In this document: piece after piece, positions 20,782 to 30,335 of the stretch | Layout of the letters: each line of letters starts with the position of its first letter | Numbering within the stretch: the first letter of the stretch is position 1 | NCBI RefSeq assembly: GCF_001592265.1 | Contig: NZ_BCWP01000007.1 | Coordinates: forward strand, 1-64,000 | DNA length: 64,000 bases | Reading direction: 5' to 3' | Source of the DNA: Curvibacter delicatus NBRC 14919 | Lineage (GTDB): Bacteria > Pseudomonadota > Gammaproteobacteria > Burkholderiales > Burkholderiaceae_C | Notes under the pieces: model-generated | Seen by the model: the letters and a program-made list of their open reading frames with translations, nothing else | What the model was told of the DNA's origin: nothing | Databases searched by the model: none | Position numbers and translations under genes: made by a program

Positions 20782-22491
20782 TCAGAGCTCCGCCCCTTCG
20801 ACCAGAAACCTGACCCGGCGCACACCCTGCCATTCATCGGCATCGAGCCGGAAGGCCAGTAGCACGCGCTGCGGCAGCGGCTCGGTGTGGCCGAACCAGA
20901 TGCCATCCACTGGCTGGCCCTGGTGCTTGAGTTTCAGTGCCAGGTGTTTCTCGCCCACTAGGCGCTGCGACACCACCTCCACCTCTTCGCTGAAGGTCGG
21001 TGGCGCAAAGCCCTGGCCCCAGACTTCACGGTGCAGCACCTCCACCACATCGGTGCGCCGGTACTCCGGCGGCAGCGGGCCGTCGGTGTCGAGCCGGCGC
21101 GTCAGCGTGGCGGCATCCAGCCACTCCTGCGCCACTTCGTTCAGGCCCTGCTCGAAGGCGTCGAAATGCTCTTCGGCAATGGTGCAGCCGGCCGCCATGG
21201 CGTGGCCGCCGAAGCGCAGCAACACGCCGGGGTAACGCTTGGCCACCAGGTCGAGCGCGTCGCGCAGGTGGAAGCCGGGGATGGAGCGCCCCGAGCCCTT
21301 GAGCTCGTGCTCCTTGCCCGGCGCCTGGCTGGCGGCAAAGACGAAGCTCGGGCGGTGCAGCTTGTCCTTGATGCGCGAGGCCACGATGCCGACCACGCCT
21401 TCGTGGAAGTCGGGGTCGAAGACGCAGATGGCCGGCGGCGGCTCATCGCCCTCGTCGAACAGCGACTCGGCAATGTCAAAGGCCTGCTCGCGCATCTCAC
21501 CCTCGATCTCGCGTCGCTCGCGGTTGATGCCGTCCAGCGTGCGCGCCAGTTCCTCGGCGCGCGCTGGGTCATCGGTGAGCAGGCATTCGATGCCCAGCGT
21601 CATGTCCGACAGGCGGCCGGCGGCGTTGATGCGCGGGCCCAGGGCGAAACCGAAGTCGAAGGTGGTGGCCACTGCCGCGTTGCGGCCGGCCACGGTGAAC
21701 AGGCTGCCCATGCCGGGCGGCAGGGCGCCGGCGCGCACGCGCTTGAGGCCCTGCGCCACCAGGCGGCGGTTGTTGGCGTCGAGCTTCACCACGTCGGCCA
21801 CCGTGCCCAGCGCCACCAGTGGCAGCAGGGCGTCCAGCTTGGGTTGACTGGCCGCGTCAAAGGCACCGCGCTGGCGCAACTCGGCGCGCAGTGCCAGCAG
21901 CACGTAGAACATCACGCCGACGCCAGCGATGGACTTGCTCTCGAAATCGCAGCCGGGCTGGTTCGGGTTGACGATGACCTCCGCGTCAGGAAGTTCGGGG
22001 CCGGGCAGATGGTGGTCGGTCACCAGCACCTGCAGGCCCAGTTCACGCGCCACGCGCACGCCGTCCACGCTGGCAATGCCGTTGTCCACCGTGATCAGCA
22101 CGTCGGCGCCGCTGGCCTTGACGCGTTGGGCGATCGGGGCGGTGAGGCCATAACCGTCCACCACGCGGTCGGGCACCAGGTAGCTCACGTGCTTTGCGCC
22201 CAGCAGGCGCAGGCCGCGCACCGCCACAGCACAGGCGGTGGCGCCGTCGCAGTCGTAGTCGGCCACGATGCACAGCTTCTTGGCCTGCGCCATGGCGTCG
22301 GCCAGCAGCACCGCCGCTTCGTTGGCACCTTTCAGGCTGGCCGGTGGCAGCAGCCGGGCCAGGCCATCGTCCAGTTCGTCCTTGGCCGCAACGCCGCGGG
22401 CGGCAAACAGCCGCGCCAGCAGCGGGTGCACGCCGGCCTGCTCCAGGGCCCAGGCGGCGCGTGGTGGAATGTTTCTTGCTACTATTTTCAT
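20782..22491 (-). CDS. recJ: Single-stranded-DNA-specific exonuclease RecJ
   Basis: 569 residues, normal for RecJ. DHH phosphoesterase motifs are clear: ADYDCDGATA, VDNGIAS, TDHHLPG and, further on, INAAGRLSDM. The DHHA1 segment with RFGGHAMAAG and the C-terminal OB-like domain follow. It degrades 5' ends of single-stranded DNA in RecFOR recombination and mismatch repair. Its ATG overlaps the stop of the upstream rpfE-like gene (ATGA). The junction of the two genes lies inside a dispersed repeat, so the first dozen residues (MKIVARNIPP) come from repeat DNA. Confidence 0.97.
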   Translation of the reverse strand: MKIVARNIPPRAAWALEQAGVHPLLARLFAARGVAAKDELDDGLARLLPPASLKGANEAAVLLADAMAQAKKLCIVADYDCDGATACAVAVRGLRLLGAKHVSYLVPDRVVDGYGLTAPIAQRVKASGADVLITVDNGIASVDGVRVARELGLQVLVTDHHLPGPELPDAEVIVNPNQPGCDFESKSIAGVGVMFYVLLALRAELRQRGAFDAASQPKLDALLPLVALGTVADVVKLDANNRRLVAQGLKRVRAGALPPGMGSLFTVAGRNAAVATTFDFGFALGPRINAAGRLSDMTLGIECLLTDDPARAEELARTLDGINRERREIEGEMREQAFDIAESLFDEGDEPPPAICVFDPDFHEGVVGIVASRIKDKLHRPSFVFAASQAPGKEHELKGSGRSIPGFHLRDALDLVAKRYPGVLLRFGGHAMAAGCTIAEEHFDAFEQGLNEVAQEWLDAATLTRRLDTDGPLPPEYRRTDVVEVLHREVWGQGFAPPTFSEEVEVVSQRLVGEKHLALKLKHQGQPVDGIWFGHTEPLPQRVLLAFRLDADEWQGVRRVRFLVEGAEL

Positions 22492-22494
22492 AGC
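22478..22494. repeat. 17-bp palindromic repeat, copy at rpfE-like/recJ junction
   Basis: GCTA-N9-TAGC with an A/T-rich centre. The bases after it also match the copy at purN (both read ATAGCTT, then GCAGATTT), so the element extends to about 50 bp here. It contains the recJ start codon and encodes the last residues of the upstream protein. Confidence 0.7.
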
Positions 22495-23417
22495 TTGTCG
22501 GGCAGATTTGATAAGGGCTCAGGGCCAAAAATGCTTGAAATCCGGCGCCACAGGCCGGGCGTGGACGGGGTGTAGCTGAGCGCGCGTTGCTCGCTGCACA
22601 GGGTCAGCTGCACCTGCGGCATGCCGGCGTCCAGGGCTGTGCGCAGGGCGGTGATGTCGGTGGCGTCGAGCTGCTCCCAGGCGCGGCCCCAGGCCGGCCA
22701 GTCGCCGCGCAGCGCGGCCTGCATCAGGCCCTGTGGCACCACCAGCGGCCGCGCCGGGGCCGGCAGCGTTGCCGGCAGGGCACCGCTGCCGCTGATCCAG
22801 AACGAATTCACCGCCAGCGTGCGGCGCGCGGCGCGCGCTTCGTTGACGGTGTGTGTGTAGAGCAGCATCTGCATTTCGTTCTGCAGCCGGCGCAGCAGCT
22901 GGGACGCCGGCAGCCAGGGTGCGACATCGCGTCCGATGGCGCGTTCCGGCGACGCCGTGGCCAGGCCGCGAAAGACCTCACCCCGGGCCAGCCAGCGTGC
23001 CGGGCTGTCGAAGAAGAGCGTGATGCCGTCTTCGGCGAAATAGGGCTGCATGGTGGCCAGCAGGGCGCGCGACTCCTCGTCGGTCAGCGCCAGTTCCTCC
23101 GGCGCCAGCAGGGTGACCTGCGCCTGCCCCACTTGCCAGTGACAGGGGGTGAGGACGGCCCAGCCCTCTTCGGTGGCACCGGGCAGGGCCAGTTGCCGTG
23201 CGCGCAGCGCCGCCCAGGCCGGTGCCTGCGGTGCCAGGCCCAGTTCGGCGGCGTGGAGGCGTTCGTGCGGCAGCACCAGTGCTTTGGCAGGGGGGGCGTC
23301 CTGCGGCAGTGGTTGCAGGCGTCGCAACAGCTGCTGCAGCTGCGGCAGTTGCAGCTCGCGCCAGACCTGGCGGCTGGCCAGGTCCGCGCTGGCGGCAAAC
23401 GGGATCAGGAGATGCAT
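22488..23417 (-). CDS. RpfE-like conserved protein (AlkP-superfamily-like), upstream of recJ
   Basis: 309 residues, cytoplasmic, Leu/Ala/Gln-rich. I recognise it by content and position as the conserved protein found immediately upstream of recJ in beta- and gammaproteobacteria, labelled RpfE in Xanthomonas or loosely 'phosphoglycerate mutase'. The segments LLIPFAAS, LTPCHWQVG and LLRRLQNEMQMLLYTHTVNEAR are the most conserved looking. No catalytic residues can be assigned. Overlap with recJ implies co-translation, so a DNA repair link is plausible but unproven. Confidence 0.8.
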   Translation of the reverse strand: MHLLIPFAASADLASRQVWRELQLPQLQQLLRRLQPLPQDAPPAKALVLPHERLHAAELGLAPQAPAWAALRARQLALPGATEEGWAVLTPCHWQVGQAQVTLLAPEELALTDEESRALLATMQPYFAEDGITLFFDSPARWLARGEVFRGLATASPERAIGRDVAPWLPASQLLRRLQNEMQMLLYTHTVNEARAARRTLAVNSFWISGSGALPATLPAPARPLVVPQGLMQAALRGDWPAWGRAWEQLDATDITALRTALDAGMPQVQLTLCSEQRALSYTPSTPGLWRRISSIFGPEPLSNLPDKL

Positions 23418-23497
23418 GCCGCTATTGTCCGGGCAAACGGATCGGGCCGGCGGGGGTGGTGCGCCAGATCGCGAATAATCGGGGGCACGGACCCTAT

Positions 23498-24754
23498 ATG
23501 CAAATACCTTACGAACTCATCCTCGGCTGGCGCTACACCCGCGCCGGCCGCGCCACCCGGCGCAACGGGTTCATCTCTTTCATCTCGGGCGTGTCCATGC
23601 TGGGCATCGCACTGGGGGTGGCCGCGCTCATCATCGTGCTCAGCGTGATGAACGGCTTCCAGAAAGAGGTGCGCGACCGCATGCTGGGCGTGGTGTCGCA
23701 CATCGAGATCTTCGCGCCCAACGGTGCGGCGCTGCCCGATGTGGATCTGACCCTGCGCGAGGCACGCGCCAACCCGCAGGTGATCGGCGCTGCGCCCTTC
23801 ATCGGCACCCAGGCCCTGCTGGCGCGTGGTGAGGACATGAAGGGCACCATCGTGCGCGGCATCGACCCGGCGCGCGAACCCGAGGTGACCGACCTGGCCG
23901 CGAGTTTGAAGAATGCGGCGCTGGCGCGGCTGGTGCCGGGTGAGTTCGGCATCGTGCTGGGGGTGGACCTGGCGCGCGCCATGGGCGTGCGCGAGGGCGA
24001 CAAGGTCACGCTGGTGGCGCCCAGCGGCCAGGTGACGCCGGCCGGCGTGGTGCCGCGCCTGAAGCAGATGACGGTGGTGGGCACCTTCGATTCCGGTCAT
24101 TACGAATACGATGCCGGGCTGGTGATGCTGCACGTGGACGACGCGGCGAAGATCTTCCGCCTTGAAGGGCCGACCGGCATCCGCCTGAAGCTGAAGGACC
24201 TGCACCAGGCGCGCGAGGTGGCCGGCGAGCTGGCGCGCAGCCTGAGCGGCGACCTCTACATCCGCGACTGGACGCGGCAGAACCGCAACTGGTTTGCTGC
24301 CGTGCAGCTGGAAAAACGCATGATGTTCATCATCCTCACCCTGATCGTGGCGGTGGCCGCCTTCAACCTGGTCAGCACACTGGTGATGACGGTGACCGAC
24401 AAGCGTGCCGACATCGCCATCCTGCGCACGCTGGGCGCCAGCCCGCGCAGCATCATGGGCGTCTTTGTGGTGCAGGGCGCCATGGTGGGTGTGATCGGCA
24501 CACTGGCCGGCCTGCTGCTGGGGCTGGGCGTGGCCTTCAACATCGACGTCATCGTGCCGGCGCTGGAGCGCCTGTTCCACGCCAGTTTCCTGCCGCGCGA
24601 CATCTACCTGATCAGCCGCATGCCGAGCGACCCACAAAGCAGCGACATCGTGCCGATTGCCATCATTTCGCTGGTGCTGGCGTTTGTGGCCACCCTCTAC
24701 CCGAGCTGGCGCGCCAGCCGCGTCAACCCCGCGGAGGCTCTGCGCTATGAGTGA
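23498..24754 (+). CDS. lolC: Lipoprotein-releasing ABC transporter permease LolC/LolE
   Basis: 418 residues of FtsX/MacB-type topology: one N-terminal helix (about 25-48), a large periplasmic domain (about 50-265), then three C-terminal helices (about 275-400). The N-terminus [13 protein letters not shown] and the [18 protein letters not shown] helix are typical of LolC/LolE. With LolD it extracts lipoproteins from the inner membrane and hands them to LolA. Only one permease gene is present next to lolD, so it may be a LolF-like homodimer. Its last eight bases overlap lolD. Confidence 0.95.
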   Translation: MQIPYELILGWRYTRAGRATRRNGFISFISGVSMLGIALGVAALIIVLSVMNGFQKEVRDRMLGVVSHIEIFAPNGAALPDVDLTLREARANPQVIGAAPFIGTQALLARGEDMKGTIVRGIDPAREPEVTDLAASLKNAALARLVPGEFGIVLGVDLARAMGVREGDKVTLVAPSGQVTPAGVVPRLKQMTVVGTFDSGHYEYDAGLVMLHVDDAAKIFRLEGPTGIRLKLKDLHQAREVAGELARSLSGDLYIRDWTRQNRNWFAAVQLEKRMMFIILTLIVAVAAFNLVSTLVMTVTDKRADIAILRTLGASPRSIMGVFVVQGAMVGVIGTLAGLLLGLGVAFNIDVIVPALERLFHASFLPRDIYLISRMPSDPQSSDIVPIAIISLVLAFVATLYPSWRASRVNPAEALRYE

Positions 24755-25436
24755 CGTGATCAACGACGTGGTGCTGCAGGCGCAAGGCCTGAGCAAGCGT
24801 TTTACCGAAGGCCGGCTCGATGTCACAGTGCTGCAGGGCGTGGACCTGCAGGTGCGGCGCGGCGAGACGCTGGCCATCGTCGGTGCCTCCGGTTCCGGCA
24901 AGAGCACCCTGCTGCACCTGCTGGGCGGGCTCGATGCGCCGACGACCGGCTCGGTCCAGCTGATGGGGCAGGCGATGTCGGCCTTGTCGCCGGCGGCCCA
25001 GGGCCAGTTGCGCAACCAGCACCTCGGCTTCGTCTACCAGTTCCACCACCTGCTGCCGGAATTCAGCGCGCTGGACAACGTGGCCATGCCGCTGTGGATC
25101 CGGCGCCAGGACCGCGCTGCCGCGGCGCAGACCGCCGCACGCATGCTGGCGGCTGTGGGCCTGGCCGAACGCGTGTTGCACCGTCCGGCCGAACTGTCGG
25201 GCGGCGAGCGCCAGCGCGTGGCGATTGCGCGCGCCCTGGTGACGCAGCCGGCCTGCGTTCTGGCCGACGAACCGACCGGCAACCTGGACCGCAGCACCGC
25301 TGACGGCGTGTTCGAACTGATGCTGCGCCTGGCGCGCGAGCAGGGCACGGCCTTTATCGTGGTCACGCATGACGAGACGCTGGCGGCGCGCTGCCAGCGT
25401 CAACTCCGGCTGGAGCAGGGGCGCTTGAGCGCCTGA
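24747..25436 (+). CDS. lolD: Lipoprotein-releasing system ATP-binding protein LolD
   Basis: 229 residues. ABC ATPase with Walker [12 protein letters not shown], the LolD-type [18 protein letters not shown] segment after the Q-loop, the signature [15 protein letters not shown] and Walker [12 protein letters not shown]. It drives lipoprotein release together with the permease whose gene it overlaps. The ATG at 24747 is chosen because the family starts there ([19 protein letters not shown]). Confidence 0.96.
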   Translation: MSDVINDVVLQAQGLSKRFTEGRLDVTVLQGVDLQVRRGETLAIVGASGSGKSTLLHLLGGLDAPTTGSVQLMGQAMSALSPAAQGQLRNQHLGFVYQFHHLLPEFSALDNVAMPLWIRRQDRAAAAQTAARMLAAVGLAERVLHRPAELSGGERQRVAIARALVTQPACVLADEPTGNLDRSTADGVFELMLRLAREQGTAFIVVTHDETLAARCQRQLRLEQGRLSA

Positions 25437-25450
25437 ACGTTGGTGGGGCG

Positions 25451-26299
25451 ATGCGATTCTGGATCGACACCCATTGCCATCTGGATGCGGCAGAATTTTC
25501 GCCTGATGTCCAGATGGTTAGGGCGCGGGCTGCTGCGGAAAATGTAGCGCACTGTGTGCTGCCGGCGGTGCAGGTGAAGGACTTCGAGCGCGTGCGGACG
25601 CTGGCGCACGAATTCGGCGACAGCTACGCACTGGGCATCCATCCCCTGTATGTGAAGCAGGCGCAGGATGACGACCTGGCCCGGCTCGACGCCGCGCTGA
25701 CCGCCCAGCGCGACGAACCGCGCCTGGTGGCGGTGGGCGAAATCGGGTTGGATTACTTCGTGCCGGAACTGCTGGCCAGCCCGCTGCGCGAGCGGCAGGA
25801 GTTCTTCTATGTCGAGCAGCTCAAGCTGGCGCGCCAGCATGGTTTGCCGGTGATCCTGCACGTGCGCCGTTCGGCCGACATGCTGCTCAAGGGGCTGCGC
25901 GCCATCGGCAATGGCACGCCATGGCAAGGCATTGCCCATGCCTTCAACGGCAGTGCGCAGCAGGCGCAGGCCTTCATCACCTTCGGGCTCAAGCTCGGTT
26001 TTGGCGGCGCGCTGACCTATGAGCGTGCCGAGAACCTGCGCCGGCTGGCGACCACGCTGCCGCTGGAGGCCATCGTGCTGGAGACCGATGCGCCCGACAT
26101 GCCGCCGCACTGGCTCTACCAGACCGCCGAGGCACGGGCGGCCGGCGCGCCGCAAGGCCGCAACGAACCGGGCGAGCTGCCGCGCATCGCACAGGTGCTG
26201 GCCGGCTTGCGTGGCCTTGACGCCGAGACGCTGGCCGTGGCCACCACACGCAATGCCATGGCCGCCTTGCCGCGCTTGCAGGCCCTGCTGGCGTCCTGA
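25451..26299 (+). CDS. TatD family metal-dependent hydrolase
   Basis: 282 residues, TIM-barrel amidohydrolase-like. Metal ligands: DTHCHLD (6-12), GEIGLDY, HVRRS, AHAFNGS and ETDAPDMPP. TatD proteins are 3'-5' DNases or D-aminoacyl-tRNA deacylases; this length and the carboxy-terminal ETDAP motif fit the YcfH/YjjV branch. It lies 14 bases after lolD and is probably in the same transcription unit. Confidence 0.92.
   Translation: MRFWIDTHCHLDAAEFSPDVQMVRARAAAENVAHCVLPAVQVKDFERVRTLAHEFGDSYALGIHPLYVKQAQDDDLARLDAALTAQRDEPRLVAVGEIGLDYFVPELLASPLRERQEFFYVEQLKLARQHGLPVILHVRRSADMLLKGLRAIGNGTPWQGIAHAFNGSAQQAQAFITFGLKLGFGGALTYERAENLRRLATTLPLEAIVLETDAPDMPPHWLYQTAEARAAGAPQGRNEPGELPRIAQVLAGLRGLDAETLAVATTRNAMAALPRLQALLAS
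25532..25548. repeat. 17-bp palindromic repeat, degenerate copy inside tatD
   Basis: GCTG-N9-TAGC, one mismatch from the GCTA-N9-TAGC consensus, with GCGC flanks on both sides. It lies within the coding sequence and is tolerated in frame. Confidence 0.45.
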
Positions 26300-26301
26300 A
26301 G

Positions 26302-26928
26302 TCAGTACAGCGTGGCACGCTGGCGTGCCGGCAGTTCCCGGTCGTAGGCGGCGCCGTCGATGGCGGCGTCGGTCAGTGCGGAGAGGATAGCGCCGGCCGT
26401 CGGGACCGTGCTGCGCGCATCGGCTGCCGGGGGGGCCCAGAGCGAGGAACGCTGGATGGCGCGCGCGCACTGGAAGAAGACCGACTCGACCTTGATTTCG
26501 ATGATGCACTTCGGTTCGGCCTGTTCATGTGCCAGGCGTTGCAGCAGCGCCGGGTCAACCGTGATGCGGGCGCGGCCATGGACGCGCAGCGTCTCGCCGA
26601 CGCCGGGAACCAGGAACAGCAGTGCGACCCGCGGGTCGTGCAGGATGTTGCGCAGGCTGTCGATGCGGTTGTTGCCGCGTCGCTCCGGCAGCAGCAGGGT
26701 GTACTCGTCGTGGATCGTCACCAGACTGGCCGGATCACCGCGCGGCGAGGCATCCAGCCCATGGGGCCCGCTGGTGGCCAGCACGGCAAACGGCGAGGCC
26801 TGGATCCATTGCTGGTAGACCGGGTGCAGGTAGGTCACTTCCTTGCGCAAGGAGGCTTCGCCGACGGGGCCGAACAGGGCCGTAAGGGTTTGCAGATCGG
26901 CAACGGTGTGGGGAGCATGCGTGGGCAT
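26302..26928 (-). CDS. Pyridoxamine 5'-phosphate oxidase family FMN protein
   Basis: 208 residues with a PPOX/FMN split-barrel fold: FAVLATSGPHGLDASPRGD early, a RRGNNRIDSLRNILHDPRVALLFLVPG central block and a final CARAIQRSSLW segment. These features fit the MSMEG_1061-like FMN-dependent family rather than PdxH. Its substrate is unknown; related proteins bind F420 or FMN and detoxify small molecules. It converges on tatD with a two-base gap. Confidence 0.85.
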   Translation of the reverse strand: MPTHAPHTVADLQTLTALFGPVGEASLRKEVTYLHPVYQQWIQASPFAVLATSGPHGLDASPRGDPASLVTIHDEYTLLLPERRGNNRIDSLRNILHDPRVALLFLVPGVGETLRVHGRARITVDPALLQRLAHEQAEPKCIIEIKVESVFFQCARAIQRSSLWAPPAADARSTVPTAGAILSALTDAAIDGAAYDRELPARQRATLY

Positions 26929-27029
26929 GAGGGCGGCTTCCGGGTGAGGTTCCTGCGTATGGCGGGCCTTAGAATTCTAGGCGCAGCGCATGAAGCCTCC
27001 TATCCCCGCCGAGAGGATGTAACCTGCAG

Positions 27030-27614
27030 ATGCGCTACCTTCGCATGACACCGATCGGCCCAGTTTCCTCAGCGTCCCGCCCCGCCGACAGCGCGCGCCT
27101 GTACGGTCTACCGCCTATCGTCGGGCCCGGCACACGTCTGCTGATCCTCGGCAGTTTCCCCGGCGTGGCCTCGTTAAGGGCGCAGCAGTACTACGGCCAC
27201 CCGCAGAACCAGTTCTGGAAAATCTTGCAAGCCATTTGGCCTTCCGTGCCCATGGATACGGGCGCCAACAGCTATGAAAAACGTAGCAAATGGCTGCTCG
27301 ACCGTGGCTTGGGGTTATGGGATGTTTATGCCAGCTGCGAGCGCAGCGGCAGCCTGGACAGCGCCATCCGCAACCCGCAGGTCAACGACTTCGCCAGTCT
27401 GAAGGCGTTTTGCCCGCAGCTGAAGATGATTGCGCACAACGGCGGCGAGAGCTTCAAGCATGCGGGGCTGGTGCGTCACAGTCTGGGTATTGAGGACTTC
27501 GCCGTGGTGAAGCTGCCGTCCACCAGCCCGGCCAATGCCAGCTGGCCTTTCGAGCGCAAGCTGGCCGCCTGGCGGGCGGTGATGGTGGCGGCCGGCCTGG
27601 TGTCAGGTGCGTGA
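27030..27614 (+). CDS. DNA-deoxyinosine/uracil glycosylase-family protein
   Basis: 194 residues of the uracil-DNA glycosylase superfamily. The catalytic-loop region LILGSFPGVASLRAQQYYG and QNQFWKIL, plus the second motif LPSTSPANA, match the HUDG/deoxyinosine glycosylase group. It should excise deaminated purines or uracil from DNA. The first ATG (27030) is listed; the ATG at 27045 is a possible shorter start. A copy of the 17-bp palindrome sits in frame at 27271-27287 and encodes part of SYEKRSK. Confidence 0.85.
   Translation: MRYLRMTPIGPVSSASRPADSARLYGLPPIVGPGTRLLILGSFPGVASLRAQQYYGHPQNQFWKILQAIWPSVPMDTGANSYEKRSKWLLDRGLGLWDVYASCERSGSLDSAIRNPQVNDFASLKAFCPQLKMIAHNGGESFKHAGLVRHSLGIEDFAVVKLPSTSPANASWPFERKLAAWRAVMVAAGLVSGA
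27271..27287. repeat. 17-bp palindromic repeat inside the DNA glycosylase gene
   Basis: Exact GCTA-N9-TAGC match with centre TGAAAAACG. It lies within coding sequence, in frame and without disruption. Confidence 0.65.
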
Positions 27615-27641
27615 GACCTGTTTGGGGATAATGGCCCGATC

Positions 27642-28394
27642 TTGAAAAAACGCCAACCCACTCTCCCCGAAGTCCACTTCTCCGACGAAGGCGACATCCG
27701 CCACATGCACCTGGGCACCATCTGGATCCAGGGTTCCATGGACATGGACGACCCGACCGCGCTGGTGCACGAATACGTCCAGCGCATGATGGCCTGGCTG
27801 CTGTTTGTCGATCCGGCCACGGTGCCGAAGCGCCAGGCGGTGCAGCTCGGCCTGGGCGCCGGCTCGCTCACCAAGTTCTGTGCCAAGGTGCTGCGCATGA
27901 AGACCACCGCCATCGAACTCAACCCGCAGGTGCTGCACGCCTGCCGCGGCTGGTTCCACCTGCCGGACGACAGTGCGAAGCTGCAGGTGATCCTGGGCGA
28001 TGCGGCGCAGGAGATCAAAAAGCCGCAGTGGTTCGGCACAGTCGATGCGTTGCAGGTCGATCTGTACGACGACGAGGCGGCGGCGCCGGTGCTCGACAGT
28101 GCGGAGTTTTATGCCGACTGCCGGCGTCTGCTGACCGAGGAGGGCTGCATGACGGTCAACCTGTTCGGCCGTTCCTCCAGCTTTGCGCGCAGCGTGGACC
28201 GGATTGCCGAGGCCTTTGGCCGTGATGCCATCTGGGCCTTCAAGGCGACGCGCGAAGGCAACACGGTGGTGCTGGCGCAACGCACCCCCAGCCGCCCCAA
28301 GCGGGCCGAGCTTGCCGCCCGCGCCGAAATCATCCAGACTCAATGGGGCCTGCCAGCGCCCAAGTGGCTGCGCGGATTCAAACCGATCGAATGA
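27642..28394 (+). CDS. Spermidine synthase-like (SpeE family) protein
   Basis: 250 residues, Rossmann-like aminopropyltransferase fold. The SAM-type loop QLGLGAGSLTKF, the acidic strand-end TAIELNPQV and the DALQVDLYDD motif are visible. The protein lacks the N-terminal beta-domain of true spermidine synthases, as do many fused or stand-alone SpeE-like proteins of unknown substrate. It starts at a TTG, preceded 15 bases upstream by a weak GGGGA. An internal ATG at residue 22 is too far in. Its stop overlaps the ATPase gene start (ATGA). Confidence 0.8.
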   Translation: MKKRQPTLPEVHFSDEGDIRHMHLGTIWIQGSMDMDDPTALVHEYVQRMMAWLLFVDPATVPKRQAVQLGLGAGSLTKFCAKVLRMKTTAIELNPQVLHACRGWFHLPDDSAKLQVILGDAAQEIKKPQWFGTVDALQVDLYDDEAAAPVLDSAEFYADCRRLLTEEGCMTVNLFGRSSSFARSVDRIAEAFGRDAIWAFKATREGNTVVLAQRTPSRPKRAELAARAEIIQTQWGLPAPKWLRGFKPIE

Positions 28395-30181
28395 ACGCAA
28401 ACGTGAAAACCAAATCCCTGGCCAAGACACCGCATGACGGGCCGATCGACTGGCGCCGTCTGGTGGCGTGGCTGCAGGCCGATGGCGTGATCTCGGACGA
28501 GGAAGCACAGCGTACCGTGGCGCGTTGTGCCCAGGCCGAGAGTGCGCAGCATCCGCTCTTGCGCCTGGCCAGTGTGTCGATGCGTCGCGTCAGCGATCAG
28601 AAACCGCTGGACATCGAAAGCCTGACGCAGTGGCTGGCCGGCCGTGCCGGGCTGGACTATCTGCGCATCGACCCGCTCAAGGTCGATGTGGGCAAGGTGG
28701 CCGACATCATGAGTGCGGCTTATGCCGAGCGGCATCGTGTGCTGCCGGTGCAGGTGACGCCGACCGAGGTGGTGGTGGCCACCGCCGAACCCTTTCTTAC
28801 CGACTGGGTGGGCGAGGTCGAGCGCCAGAGCCGCCGCAGCGTACGCCGCGTGGTGGCCAACCCGCAGGACATCCATCGCTTCACGGCCGAGTTCTTTGCC
28901 CTGGCCAAGTCGGTGCGCGCGGCGCAGAAGGCCGGTGGCGGCACCGGTGGCGCCAGCTTCGAGCAGTTGGTGGAGCTGGGCAAAAGCAACAAGCAGCTTG
29001 ATGCCAACGACCAGGGCGTGGTGCAGGTGGTGGACTGGTTGTGGCAGTACGCCTTCGACCAGCGCGCCAGCGACATCCACCTGGAGCCGCGGCGCGAGCA
29101 GGGCGTGATCCGCTTCCGCATCGACGGTGTGCTGCACCCGGTCTACCAGATGCCGATGGGCGTGCTCAACGCCATGACGGCACGCATCAAGCTGCTGGGG
29201 CGCATGGACGTGGTGGAAAAGCGCCGCCCGCAGGACGGCCGCATCAAGACGCGCAACCCGCGTGGCGACGAGGTCGAGATGCGGATCTCGACCCTACCCA
29301 CCGCCTTCGGCGAGAAGATGGTGATGCGGATCTTCGATCCCGACACCACGGTCAAGAACCTGGACGAACTCGGCTTCACACCGCACGACGCGCAGCGCTG
29401 GGAGGCGCTGGTGAAGCGTCCGCACGGCATCATCCTGGTGACCGGGCCGACCGGCTCGGGCAAGACCACCACGCTGTACTCCACCTTGAAGCGCGTGGCC
29501 ACCGAAGAGGTGAACGTGAGCACGGTGGAAGACCCGATCGAGATGATCGAGCCGGCCTTCAACCAGACCCAGGTGCAGCCGCAGCTCGATTTCGGTTTTG
29601 CCGAGGGCCTGCGCGCCCTGATGCGGCAGGACCCGGACATCATCATGGTGGGCGAGATCCGCGACCTGGAAACGGCCGAGATGGCGGTGCAGGCGGCCCT
29701 CACCGGCCACCTGGTGTTCTCCACCCTGCACACCAACGACGCACCCTCGGCCATCACACGCCTGATGGAACTGGGCATTCCGCCCTACCTGATCAACGCC
29801 ACCGTGCTGGGGGTGCTGGCGCAGCGCCTGGTGCGCACCCTGTGCCCGCAGTGCAAGGCGCTGGACGAGACGGCCAAGCGCGAGGCACTGGCCGAGGTGG
29901 TGAAACCCTGGCAGCTCAGTGGCGGCTACAAGCCCTACAAACCGGTGGGCTGTGTCGACTGCCGCATGACCGGTTACCTGGGCCGCATGGGCCTGTATGA
30001 ACTGCTGGTGGTGAGCGAGGCCTTCAAGGACCGGGTGAGCCGCGAGCCCAACATCGATGCCCTGCGGCGCCAGGCGGTGAGCGATGGCATGCGCCCGCTG
30101 CGGCTGGCGGGTGCCTTGCGCGTGGCCGAAGGCCTGACCGTGCTGGACGAAGTGCTGAGCGCAACGCCCCCGCTGGTCTGA
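28391..30181 (+). CDS. GspE/PulE family secretion or pilus ATPase, orphan
   Basis: 596 residues. An N-terminal GspE_N domain (about 60-170) precedes a type II/IV secretion ATPase domain. Walker A is GPTGSGKTTTL (from residue 352), the Asp box is STVEDPIEMI, Walker B is DPDIIMVGEIRD and the His box is VFSTLHTND. A zinc-binding tetracysteine CPQC...CVDC follows near the C-terminus, as in GspE and PilB. No gspF, pilC, pilin or secretin gene lies in the window, so its machine is encoded elsewhere. It is translationally coupled to the SpeE-like gene. Confidence 0.92.
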   Translation: MNANVKTKSLAKTPHDGPIDWRRLVAWLQADGVISDEEAQRTVARCAQAESAQHPLLRLASVSMRRVSDQKPLDIESLTQWLAGRAGLDYLRIDPLKVDVGKVADIMSAAYAERHRVLPVQVTPTEVVVATAEPFLTDWVGEVERQSRRSVRRVVANPQDIHRFTAEFFALAKSVRAAQKAGGGTGGASFEQLVELGKSNKQLDANDQGVVQVVDWLWQYAFDQRASDIHLEPRREQGVIRFRIDGVLHPVYQMPMGVLNAMTARIKLLGRMDVVEKRRPQDGRIKTRNPRGDEVEMRISTLPTAFGEKMVMRIFDPDTTVKNLDELGFTPHDAQRWEALVKRPHGIILVTGPTGSGKTTTLYSTLKRVATEEVNVSTVEDPIEMIEPAFNQTQVQPQLDFGFAEGLRALMRQDPDIIMVGEIRDLETAEMAVQAALTGHLVFSTLHTNDAPSAITRLMELGIPPYLINATVLGVLAQRLVRTLCPQCKALDETAKREALAEVVKPWQLSGGYKPYKPVGCVDCRMTGYLGRMGLYELLVVSEAFKDRVSREPNIDALRRQAVSDGMRPLRLAGALRVAEGLTVLDEVLSATPPLV

Positions 30182-30335
30182 ATGCACCCGGACGGTGCAG
30201 AGCCGCTGAAAACCAAGGGTATTCCCTGTGTTTTGCGGCCCGATGCGTCGCATCCATAGGTGGAATCCACATCCGGGAACAGGGGCTTTCCGTTGCAGAA
30301 TCGACGGTTTGAGAGTTGCTCTTAGGAGACTGTTT

